Shown: positions 57,618 through 64,000 of the stretch, one piece after another | Numbering within the stretch: the stretch's first letter is position 1 | How the letters are laid out: every line of letters starts with the position of its first letter | NCBI GenBank assembly: GCA_900764045.1 | Contig: CAAFMN010000035.1 | Span: forward strand, 31,417 to 95,416 | Direction of reading: 5' to 3' | Source of the DNA: Clostridia bacterium | GTDB taxonomy: Bacteria; Bacillota; Clostridia; Lachnospirales; Bianqueaceae | DNA length: 64,000 bases | Notes under the pieces: generated by a model | What the model saw: the letters and a program-made list of their open reading frames with translations, nothing else | The model's database searches: none | What the model was told of the DNA's origin: nothing | Made by a program: the position numbers and the translations under genes

Positions 57618-58517
57618 TCACTGCAGTTCGGACCATTCGGTAATCTCACCCGTGTAGATCTTCATAACCTGCTCGCTGGTCACACCCTCCAGAGGATTGT
57701 CATTATTGACGATGACCGCGATTCCGTCCAGTGCAATGACGGTGTTCTGAAGACCTGCTTCCAGTTCACTGTCCTTCAGCTCACGAGATGCCATGCCGAT
57801 GTCGCAGATTCCCTCGATCGCGTCATTCATTCCTGTCGTAGAATCGCTCTGCTGAATCTCAATTACCGCGTTGGCATTGAGTGCCGCATACGCTTCCTTC
57901 AGCTTCTCCATAACCGGAGTTACAGAAGAGGAACCGCCGACAACGATCTTACCGGTCGCGCCATTGCTGGTGAAGTCACCGTTGTTGCCCTGGCTGATAT
58001 ATCCATGATCCTCTACCACTGCCTGACCCTGTGCACTCAGGATAAAGTTGATAAAGTCCTGTGCCAGATCGCTGATCTCTGCCTTGGTTGCGATGTTGAA
58101 GGGACGGGATACCTTATAGCTGCCATCCTTCACTGCCTCAACCGAAGGAGCCGTTCCATCGACCTTCAGTGCCTTGACCGACTTATCCAGAGAACCCAGA
58201 GATATGTATCCAATCGCCGACGCATTCCCGGCAACCGTTGTCATCATAACGGAAGTACTGTTTGTGATCTCCGCTGTATCCACAGTCCGGTCAATCTTTT
58301 TACCGTCTGCGTCCTTCTGCTCAATTCCCATCAGCTCAATAAACGCGCCTCTGGTACCGGAACCATCTTCACGGGACAGTACGGAGATTTTTCCTAACTC
58401 TGTGCCGTTGCTATTCATCGCGCCGCCGGAATTTCCCTTTGCGCTTCCCTGCGCACATCCTACCAGCGAAGCCGCTGCCATAATCACTGTCATTGCAAGT
58501 GCTAACCACTTTTTCAT
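57618..58517 (-). CDS. pstS: Phosphate-binding lipoprotein PstS
   Basis: PstS captures phosphate outside the membrane, 299 residues. It has a lipobox (SLVGC, Cys21). Phosphate-contacting loops are SREDGSGTRGAF and GGSSSVTPVMEKL. The two lobes appear circularly ordered relative to E. coli PstS: the SREDGSGTRGAF lobe comes first, then the GGSSSVTP lobe. This order is odd, because GSSSVTP is usually at the N-terminus. The GTG just upstream is rejected because GGAGG spacing favours the ATG at 58517. Confidence 0.93.
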   Translation of the reverse strand: MKKWLALAMTVIMAAASLVGCAQGSAKGNSGGAMNSNGTELGKISVLSREDGSGTRGAFIELMGIEQKDADGKKIDRTVDTAEITNSTSVMMTTVAGNASAIGYISLGSLDKSVKALKVDGTAPSVEAVKDGSYKVSRPFNIATKAEISDLAQDFINFILSAQGQAVVEDHGYISQGNNGDFTSNGATGKIVVGGSSSVTPVMEKLKEAYAALNANAVIEIQQSDSTTGMNDAIEGICDIGMASRELKDSELEAGLQNTVIALDGIAVIVNNDNPLEGVTSEQVMKIYTGEITEWSELQ

Positions 58518-58558
58518 CACTTATTCCTCCATAAGCTTTTATTTTTGATTACGAGCAA

Positions 58559-58612
58559 AGTATACTGCCGGATTGTAAAAAACGAAGATTACTCATGTAA
58601 AATGAAAGTAAA
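58559..58612 (-). promoter_or_regulatory. pst promoter with a four-hexamer PhoP (Pho) box
   Basis: On the minus strand four TTTACA-like hexamers recur with an 11-bp period (TTTACT, TTTACA, AATCTT, TTTACA at 58612 down to 58574). A 9-bp gap leads to TATACT (58559-58564). There is no good -35 box, as expected for a PhoP-activated promoter. Confidence 0.82.
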
Positions 58613-58641
58613 AGAGGGGAAGATTTTTAATACTTTTGTTA

Positions 58642-58670
58642 TTGCTTTTCCTTCCGAAATCGCTTACAAT
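58642..58670 (+). promoter_or_regulatory. Promoter of the orphan lipoprotein gene
   Basis: TTGCTT (58642-58647) and TACAAT (58665-58670) are 17 bp apart. CGCTTACAAT occurs twice (58661 and about 58685), a short direct repeat. Confidence 0.6.
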
Positions 58671-58714
58671 AGATACATAGATTAACGCTTACAATCTAAT
58701 AAGGAGGCTCTGCT

Positions 58715-59485
58715 ATGAAAAAGATCAGTTTATTCTTATGTCTTTTCCTTGTAACCTGTCTCTTAGGCTGCAACAGTGCAAAAGAACCAGATCTGTCCTC
58801 TCCGGAGAATTCCCGTCAAGAGGTTTCACAGCCGATCAGTTCCCCGGATCCGGTGGAAAGCTCACAGCCGGAAGAAAGCTCACAGCCGGAAGAAAGCTCC
58901 TCTGTAGAAGAATCTTCTTCTCAGGCGCAGGATGCTCCCTCTTCCTGGGAAGCCGCCTACCTTGATATTATCAATGATCTCACAGAGCAATACGGCGCCG
59001 GAGCGGTCGATACCGCCTACACCGGTCTCGTGATTGTCAAACTGGTTGATTTCGACCAGGACTCTCAGCTGGAGCTGTTCTGTGCTTATATGGATTCGAA
59101 GCATTATGCCGAGCAGCGTGTTTACACGTACACAGAAGACGGCGCTCAGCTGCTGCTTACATTTCAAACCGGTTTCAGTAATTACGGCAGTCCTCTGACA
59201 ACCCTTCTGGAAAAAGACGGCCTGTATTATATTAAGGTCAAGGACGGCGCTCAGGACATGTATTACGGCATGACAGACGGTGAATTTGTCCAGACAGATT
59301 ATATACAATACGGCGTCAACACCTGGAACGGTGAGTCCATGGAAAATTCCGCTTTCAGAGAACGGCTTGATTCCTATGAAACCGTGTATTCCGTAGATTT
59401 TGAACGGATCGATAATGGCGATGGGCCCTCCGTATTATCCGATACCGAGAGCACCATACAGTCTCTGCAGGATGCAGTACAATAA
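58715..59485 (+). CDS. Hypothetical lipoprotein divergent from pstS
   Basis: This 256-residue protein has a lipoprotein signal (LLGC, Cys19), then a low-complexity Ser/Glu/Pro/Gln linker to about residue 72 with repeated SSQPEE units. A globular domain (about 75-256) contains LVDFDQDSQLELFCAY, resembling the Asp-rich loops of FG-GAP/EF-hand-like lipoproteins of Clostridia. I do not recognise a defined family. AAGGAGG precedes the ATG. It shares its upstream region with the Pho box, so phosphate control is possible but unproven. Confidence 0.8.
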   Translation: MKKISLFLCLFLVTCLLGCNSAKEPDLSSPENSRQEVSQPISSPDPVESSQPEESSQPEESSSVEESSSQAQDAPSSWEAAYLDIINDLTEQYGAGAVDTAYTGLVIVKLVDFDQDSQLELFCAYMDSKHYAEQRVYTYTEDGAQLLLTFQTGFSNYGSPLTTLLEKDGLYYIKVKDGAQDMYYGMTDGEFVQTDYIQYGVNTWNGESMENSAFRERLDSYETVYSVDFERIDNGDGPSVLSDTESTIQSLQDAVQ

Positions 59486-59490
59486 AAGCA

Positions 59491-59530
59491 AGCACCGGAA
59501 GTTCGTTAGAACTTTCCGGTGCTGTTTTAT
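59491..59530 (+). terminator. Terminator after the orphan lipoprotein gene
   Basis: A 14-bp stem AGCACCGGAAGTTC / GAACTTTCCGGTGCT with one bulge is followed by GTTTTATTT on the plus strand. Confidence 0.88.
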
Positions 59531-59561
59531 TTGGGGAGGAGTCCCCAGCCCTCATTCTGTG

Positions 59562-60101
59562 TTAATCTACTTTTGACAAAATACCCTGAATCTGCTCAAG
59601 GTTCTCCACAAAGTAGATTCCTTCCTGCCGTTCCTTGGAGGACAAGCCCATTTCTATCATACGGTTCAAGAGTGCTTTCAGGTCCTGATAGAAGCCGTTC
59701 AGATTATAAAGGATACAGGGTGCGTCCAGTTGGTTCAAAGATGCCTTGGACATGACCTCTGCTATCTCTTCCAGCGTCCCTGTACCGCCAGGAAAGGCGA
59801 TAAAGGCGTCTCCCAGCTCGATCATCTTATTCTTACGCTCCGACATATCCTTTGTAACGATTCATTCTGTCAGTCCGTCATACTGGAAGCCCGCATCCAT
59901 AAAGAACTGTGTTTCCACACCGGTTACATTTCCGCCAGCATCCAGAACACTTTTGGCGATCTCGCCCATCAGGCCGTTTTTCGATCCGCCGTAAACCAGT
60001 GCGTTGCCGCTTGTTCCGATCCATGTGCCAAGCTCCTGAACCGCCCTGTGTAATGCCGGGGCATTGCCTTCATTTGCGCCAAGATAAACCGTAATATTCA
60101 T
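59562..60101 (-). pseudogene. LOG-family (lysine decarboxylase-like) gene broken by an in-frame TGA
   Basis: LOG proteins are cytokinin-type nucleoside 5'-monophosphate phosphoribohydrolases. The frame reads MNITVYLGANEGNAPALHRA ... LVYGGSKNGLMG ... DGLTE, then TGA (about 59859-59861). It continues in the same frame with IVTKDMSERKNKM and the intact family motif PGGTGTLEE. The stop replaces a residue usually hydrophobic (ELIV in relatives), so this is a nonsense change rather than a frameshift. Elsewhere in the window TGA ends genes normally, so recoding is unlikely. Reinitiation at MSERK is conceivable but the ribosome binding site is poor. It ends just before a bidirectional hairpin. Confidence 0.8.
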
Positions 60102-60138
60102 AATAAAACGCTCCTTTTATTTCTTAAATTCATATAAC

Positions 60139-60164
60139 AAAAGAACCGCATACTTATGCGGTTC
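60139..60164 (-). terminator. Terminator after tRNA-Leu
   Basis: A 9-bp stem GAACCGCAT / ATGCGGTTC with a 4-nt loop is followed by TTTT on the minus strand. Confidence 0.85.
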
Positions 60165-60173
60165 CTCAGGAAA

Positions 60174-60260
60174 TGCAGTTAGTGGGACTCGAACCCACAA
60201 GTCGCTGTAATGGACACTAGATCCTTAGTCTAGCGCGTATACCAATTCCGCCATAACTGC
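60174..60260 (-). tRNA. tRNA-Leu (anticodon AAG)
   Basis: This is an 87-nt tRNA with the acceptor stem GCAGTTA / TAACTGC and discriminator A. It has the D-arm GGCGGAATTGGTATACGC, anticodon stem CTAGA / TCTAG with loop CTAAGGA (anticodon AAG, codon CTT), a long class II variable arm and GGTTCGAGTCC in the T-arm. CCA is not encoded. It has its own promoter and terminator. Confidence 0.96.
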
Positions 60261-60282
60261 ATCTTGTCTTAAGACAAATAAT

Positions 60283-60311
60283 AGAATAGCATAAACCATA
60301 AGAAAAGTCAA
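60283..60311 (-). promoter_or_regulatory. Promoter of tRNA-Leu
   Basis: TTGACT (60306-60311) and TATTCT (60283-60288) on the minus strand are 17 bp apart. Confidence 0.78.
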
Positions 60312-60340
60312 TAGCTTTTTCTTGGAAAATCCGTGAAATA

Positions 60341-60362
60341 GAGGGACCCTTGCGGGTCCCTC
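60341..60362 (-). terminator. Terminator-like hairpin after the sugar-binding protein gene
   Basis: A perfect 9-bp stem GAGGGACCC / GGGTCCCTC has a 4-nt loop. It is followed on the minus strand by TATTTCAC, a weak T-run. It lies about 10 bp after the stop. Confidence 0.75.
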
Positions 60363-60371
60363 CGAATTGTA

Positions 60372-62036
60372 TTACTTATTTGCCCAGGCGTCGAATGCTT
60401 CCTGATAAATATCGATATACTCCTGCGCTCCCATCTTTTCCAGCTCAGCGATTATTCCGTCCCAACTGCTCTCCAGGTCACTCTTGCCTGTGATCAATTC
60501 ACCAACAGCGATCTCCAGATAGCTCTTGAGGTCAGCCTGAATCGATGCAGCCTTTTCTGTATTTTCCGGCGTCAGATAAACGTCCGGGAAGGCGAGCTTC
60601 CAGTAGGGCTTCAACTGTGTCTCTACCTGCAGATTGATCCAGTCGTTCAGAGGATTCACAACCTGCGGCAGGGTTCCTCCGCCGATTCCCGGTGTAGAAG
60701 AACCAGCATTGGGGGTAATCTCCTTGGCACGATAGGTCTCGAAGTTATCATAGCCTTCCGGCCACTGAACTACACAAGTCTTCTCTTCCGCATCCTGGTA
60801 GACAAAATCTACGCCGGCCTCTCCGCGCATCTGATACAGCGCGCCTTCTTTGCCGTATACCCAGTCTACCATACGCAGCGCGGCTTCCGGATATTTGCAG
60901 ACATTGGTGATCGCGAAGGTTCCGCGCTTCAGACCGCTGCTGGAGAACCATTCCTGCTTGCCATTGGATGCCTTCAGTGCGGGAATCGCAATATAGTCCT
61001 CATTATATTCCTTCGGAACGGTAACATAAGGACCAGCGGACATAAACGCGCCCAGAATCAGAGTATCGTTCTGACCCTTTGCCTTAAACTGGCTGCTGTC
61101 CTGCTCAAAGATCTCATTGTCCAGCAATCCGTCATTCCATGCATTGATGTACCACTGCACCATCTGCTTAAAGGAATCTGTAAACGGACCATAGTACACA
61201 TTGCCGTCATCATCGTAGCCCAGCATCGTTGAGGTATCAAACGCCGCGCCAAACCAAGCCGTCGTCTTATAGAAGGTCTCGATTCCCTTAGGCCAGGACA
61301 GCGGGATCTCATCGGTCGTGTCCCCATTTCCGTTCATGTCATTATCACGGAATCCCAGCAGGATATTATACAGCTCATCAGCGGTTGTCGGTACCTGCTT
61401 GCCAAGGGCCTCGATCCACTTCTGGTTGATCCAGTACTTTGTTGTCAGATCTCGATCCATGTCATTGATGTACGGCAGGCAATAGATGGCTCCGCTGGGA
61501 GTCGTAATACTGCTGCGCACTTCCGGCTTCTGCTCCAATACGCCCATCAGATTCGGGCAATACTGATCGATCAAAGCCGAGATATCCAGCAGCATCTTCT
61601 GATCATCGCCATAATCCAGTTCCTCAGAAGTCTTGAAGCTTCCGGCATAGAAGACATCCGGCAGGTTCTGGCTGGCAAACGCCAGGTTCTTCTGCGTATC
61701 CCAGTTGTCTGACAGGACCGCGTCAATATCCAGAGTGATACCGGTAAGCTCTTGCCACTTCTGGAAGAACTTCAGGTCTTTCCATTCACCCTGAGAACCT
61801 TTGCGTGCCCCCATGAGCGTAAGAGTAATCGGTGTATTGACCACCGGATATGCCGCTTCCTCATTGAGAACCGCCAGGTTCTCCGGTAAGGATTCTTCCT
61901 CCTTAGAACTCTGCGAATTGGCTGAGGAGCTGGAACTGTCCGCCTTACTGCTGTTCGCAGAACTGTTGCCTCCTTCCCCTGTACAGCCTGCCAGCATTAA
62001 AACTGCCAGCAGAAGTGCCGTCACTTTCTTCCACAT
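60372..62036 (-). CDS. Extracellular oligosaccharide-binding lipoprotein (LplA-like)
   Basis: This is the solute-binding component of a carbohydrate ABC importer, 554 residues, typical of the large LplA class. The lipobox is MLAGC (Cys18), followed by a Ser/Asn-rich linker. It contains GEWKDLKFFQKWQELTGITL and a Gly-rich loop GSSTPGIGGG. The ATG at 62036 follows AAGGAGG; the frame open to 62081 is rejected. Third gene after the two permeases. The relatives I know bind pectin-derived or other plant oligosaccharides; the exact substrate is unknown, and no ATPase gene is present (a shared MsmK-type ATPase is likely). Confidence 0.92.
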   Translation of the reverse strand: MWKKVTALLLAVLMLAGCTGEGGNSSANSSKADSSSSSANSQSSKEEESLPENLAVLNEEAAYPVVNTPITLTLMGARKGSQGEWKDLKFFQKWQELTGITLDIDAVLSDNWDTQKNLAFASQNLPDVFYAGSFKTSEELDYGDDQKMLLDISALIDQYCPNLMGVLEQKPEVRSSITTPSGAIYCLPYINDMDRDLTTKYWINQKWIEALGKQVPTTADELYNILLGFRDNDMNGNGDTTDEIPLSWPKGIETFYKTTAWFGAAFDTSTMLGYDDDGNVYYGPFTDSFKQMVQWYINAWNDGLLDNEIFEQDSSQFKAKGQNDTLILGAFMSAGPYVTVPKEYNEDYIAIPALKASNGKQEWFSSSGLKRGTFAITNVCKYPEAALRMVDWVYGKEGALYQMRGEAGVDFVYQDAEEKTCVVQWPEGYDNFETYRAKEITPNAGSSTPGIGGGTLPQVVNPLNDWINLQVETQLKPYWKLAFPDVYLTPENTEKAASIQADLKSYLEIAVGELITGKSDLESSWDGIIAELEKMGAQEYIDIYQEAFDAWANK

Positions 62037-62086
62037 ACTGCTTCCTCCTTTACGTTTTTTATAATTCCGTCGCTCTCGCACGTGAA

Positions 62087-62971
62087 TTAACCCTTTAAGG
62101 ATCCGATCATAACGCCCTTGACAAAATACTTCTGTATAAAAGGATACAGAATCAGCATCGGTACGCTGGCCACAATAATCAGGGCGTACTTCAGCACCTC
62201 TGACACCTCCTGCAGCTGGGCCGCTTCCAGATCGTCCGTCATCGCCTCGCTGGCCTGCGCTTCGATCAGGATCTCACGCAGAATCAGCTGCAAGGTGTAC
62301 TTTTCTCTGTCCTTCAGATAGATCATCGCGCTAAAATACTGGTTCCAATACCCTACCGCATAGTACAGGCACAATACCGCGATAATTGCCTGCGACAAGG
62401 GAATGACAATGTTGAAAAAGTATTTTCGGTTGCTGCATCCATCCAGCTGCGCCGCCTCCAGCAATTCTATCGGTATAGAACTTGAAAAGAACGTCTTAGC
62501 GATGATTATATTGCTCATACTGACACACCCGGGTAAGATTACGGCCCACATGCTATCCAGGAGGCCCAGGTCCTTAACAATCAGATAGGTCGGAATCAAT
62601 CCGCCTCCAAAGAACATGGTAAATACCAGGAGACCCGTGATGATTCCCCTTCCGGGCAGGTCTTTTCTGGAAAGGGCGTATGCCGCTGTTGTCGTAAGCG
62701 CTACACTAATGAGTGTACCGATCAAGGTATATATGGCTGTGTTGCGGTAGCCGATCCAGACCTTGCTCTCGCGGAATACTCTCTCGTAGCCTTCCAGCGT
62801 CCAGTCTACCGGCCAGAGGATGACCTTGCCGCTATATACAGCCGTTGGAGAACTGAGAGAAGCGCTAAGTACAAAGATCAGCACATAGATAAAGGACAGC
62901 GCCAGCAATGATAAAAGTATGGTATTGATCACATCAAAAACACGATCGCCTCTGGTTTTTCCGATTGCCAT
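62087..62971 (-). CDS. Carbohydrate ABC transporter permease (LplC/MalG-like)
   Basis: This 294-residue inner-membrane subunit has six hydrophobic segments and the EAA loop ELLEAAQLDGCSNRKYFFN, which docks the ATPase. The C-terminus KYFVKGVMIGSLKG is typical of the LplC class. GGAGGGA lies upstream. It lies about 12 bp after the LplB-like gene and 50 bp before the binding-protein gene. Confidence 0.93.
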   Translation of the reverse strand: MAIGKTRGDRVFDVINTILLSLLALSFIYVLIFVLSASLSSPTAVYSGKVILWPVDWTLEGYERVFRESKVWIGYRNTAIYTLIGTLISVALTTTAAYALSRKDLPGRGIITGLLVFTMFFGGGLIPTYLIVKDLGLLDSMWAVILPGCVSMSNIIIAKTFFSSSIPIELLEAAQLDGCSNRKYFFNIVIPLSQAIIAVLCLYYAVGYWNQYFSAMIYLKDREKYTLQLILREILIEAQASEAMTDDLEAAQLQEVSEVLKYALIIVASVPMLILYPFIQKYFVKGVMIGSLKG

Positions 62972-62983
62972 AACCGTCCCTCC

Positions 62984-63889
62984 TTACCACAGACTTGTTT
63001 CACTGATCTTGCTGGAAATAAAATTGACCAACATGATCATGATGAAATTGACGATAGAATTGAAGAAACCGACTGCCGCCGAGAAGCTGAAATTCGCGTC
63101 TACCAGCCCCACCTGGTAAACATAGGTGGAGATCACCTGCGACCGCTTCAGATTCAGAGAGGTTTGCATCAGGAATACCTTCTCGAAGCCTACACTCATG
63201 ATGCTGCCGGACCGCATAATCAGGAGAATCGTGATCGTCGGTAAAATTCCGGGGATATCGATGTGAATCACCCGCTGCCATTTGCTCGCTCCATCTATGA
63301 TCGCCGCCTCATGCAGTTCCGAGCTGATTCCGGCCAGAGCCGCTATGTAAATGATTGCTGAAAATCCCATTGACTGCCAGATTCCAGACACAATGTATGT
63401 CCCTCGGAAGTATTCGGCATCCCGCATAAACGGTACCGCTTCGCCTCCAAAAAACATGATGATCCGGTTGATAATTCCGTTCCTTGTGGACAACAGACAA
63501 AAGAGCAGACTGACCATAACCACGGTTGATATGAAGTGCGGCGCATAGGTCACGCCCTGTACAAACTTCTTGAACTTTTCATTCTCAACCTGATTCAGCA
63601 TCAACGCCAGAATGATCGGCGGGAAAAAGCCCAGAACCAGAGATTCCAGACTCAGAACGACCGTATTGGACAAAATGTCCCAGAACTGCGCTGAGCGAAA
63701 GAATCTCGCGAAATTATCCAGACCCACCCAGGGGCTGCCCCAGATTCCCTTGGTCGCCTTAAACGACTTAAACGCGATCTGAAGCCCATACATCGGCGCG
63801 TAATGAAAAATCGCATAATAAATCAATGTCGGCAGCAGAAAAATATACAGATCCCAATTGTATATCAGATTCTTCTTCCATTTTTTCAC
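62984..63889 (-). CDS. Carbohydrate ABC transporter permease (LplB/YtcP-type partner)
   Basis: This 301-residue permease subunit pairs with the LplC-like protein. It has an N-terminal YNWDLYIFLLPTLIYYAIFHYAPMYG typical of the LplB class (split here for length: NWDLYIFLLP then YYAIFHYAPMYG). About six membrane helices are present, with the EAA loop ELHEAAIIDGASKWQRVIH. The start is a GTG at 63889 with AGGGGGG upstream, giving MKKWKKNLIYNW. It is the first gene of the importer operon. Confidence 0.92.
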   Translation of the reverse strand: MKKWKKNLIYNWDLYIFLLPTLIYYAIFHYAPMYGLQIAFKSFKATKGIWGSPWVGLDNFARFFRSAQFWDILSNTVVLSLESLVLGFFPPIILALMLNQVENEKFKKFVQGVTYAPHFISTVVMVSLLFCLLSTRNGIINRIIMFFGGEAVPFMRDAEYFRGTYIVSGIWQSMGFSAIIYIAALAGISSELHEAAIIDGASKWQRVIHIDIPGILPTITILLIMRSGSIMSVGFEKVFLMQTSLNLKRSQVISTYVYQVGLVDANFSFSAAVGFFNSIVNFIMIMLVNFISSKISETSLW

Positions 63890-63950
63890 TTTGATGATTC
63901 CCCCTATTCTTTTGTCTGACTTTTATAATACGGTTATCGTCCTCGATTAT

Positions 63951-63979
63951 AATATATATTATTTTTAGCACTTTGTCAA
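63951..63979 (-). promoter_or_regulatory. Promoter of the LplBCA importer operon
   Basis: A perfect TTGACA (63974-63979) is 17 bp from TATATT (63951-63956) on the minus strand. A TATAAT 5 bp further on is an alternative -10 with a long spacer. Confidence 0.65.
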
Positions 63980-64000
63980 CATAAATTTTCCATTTCTAAT

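Noticed and set aside
59562..60101. Selenocysteine or tryptophan recoding of the LOG-gene TGA
   Set aside because: Other genes here end in TGA normally and the position is not a redox or aromatic site in the family; a nonsense change is simpler.
60174..60260. tRNA-Leu as the attachment site of an integrated element
   Set aside because: No integrase gene and no repeat of the tRNA 3' end was noticed in the window.
60372..63889. Importer operon as part of the pectin island
   Set aside because: It is 25 kb away with no shared operator visible; a functional link to pectin is only a guess from the family.

Overview
This 64 kb window comes from a chromosome of a Firmicute of class Clostridia. The gene order (rpmG-secE-nusG-rplKAJL-rpoBC beside rpsL-rpsG-fusA-tuf), perfect CIRCE element, T-box leaders on valS and pheST, L10 leader, AGGAGG ribosome binding sites, sortase-anchored MBG protein and LplABC-type sugar importer all fit a gut Lachnospiraceae or Oscillospiraceae relative. 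Genus cannot be settled by eye. Nearly all promoters have TTGACA/TATAAT-like boxes 16-17 bp apart.

Layout. 1-4.8 kb: groEL (cut by the window edge) and groES under HrcA/CIRCE, tmcAL, and a membrane-anchored parvulin. 4.9-9.6 kb: tuf, fusA, rpsG and rpsL. 9.7-11.2 kb: a two-gene ABC exporter on the opposite strand, separating the str genes from rpoBC. 11.2-24.4 kb: rpoC, rpoB, an intruding DUF885 lipoprotein gene, rplL, rplJ, rplA, rplK, nusG, secE and rpmG. 24.5-27.4 kb: a sortase-anchored repeat protein. 27.6-29.6 kb: a GT8 glycosyltransferase and mnmA.

29.6-36.5 kb is a pectin/hexarate catabolic island. A four-gene operon (GH28 polygalacturonase, galactarate dehydratase, tartronate-semialdehyde reductase, DHDPS-family aldolase) is divergent from a LysR regulator that carries a helix-turn-helix at both ends. 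36.5-38.1 kb: dapB and dapA (lysine/meso-DAP). 38.2-40.8 kb: pncB overlapping a HAD-hydrolase/hot-dog thioesterase fusion. 40.9-46.5 kb: a T-box-controlled operon valS-folC-small protein-TPR protein. 46.5-51.7 kb: HtrA protease and T-box-controlled pheS-pheT. 51.7-53.3 kb: an M32 carboxypeptidase.

53.3-54.4 kb is the oddest stretch: an array of related imperfect hairpins just downstream of an orphan PD-(D/E)XK-like gene. 54.5-58.6 kb: pstSCAB-phoU behind a four-hexamer Pho box. 58.7-60.3 kb: an orphan lipoprotein, a LOG-family gene broken by an in-frame TGA, and tRNA-Leu(AAG). 60.4-63.9 kb: an LplABC-type oligosaccharide importer.

Most of the window is housekeeping. The observations most worth following are the hairpin array with its nuclease-like neighbour, the double-HTH LysR protein, the signal-less GH28/SLH protein, the HAD-thioesterase fusion, and the acidic C-terminal extensions on both large RNA polymerase subunits. 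All calls rest on reading the sequence; no database search was run.
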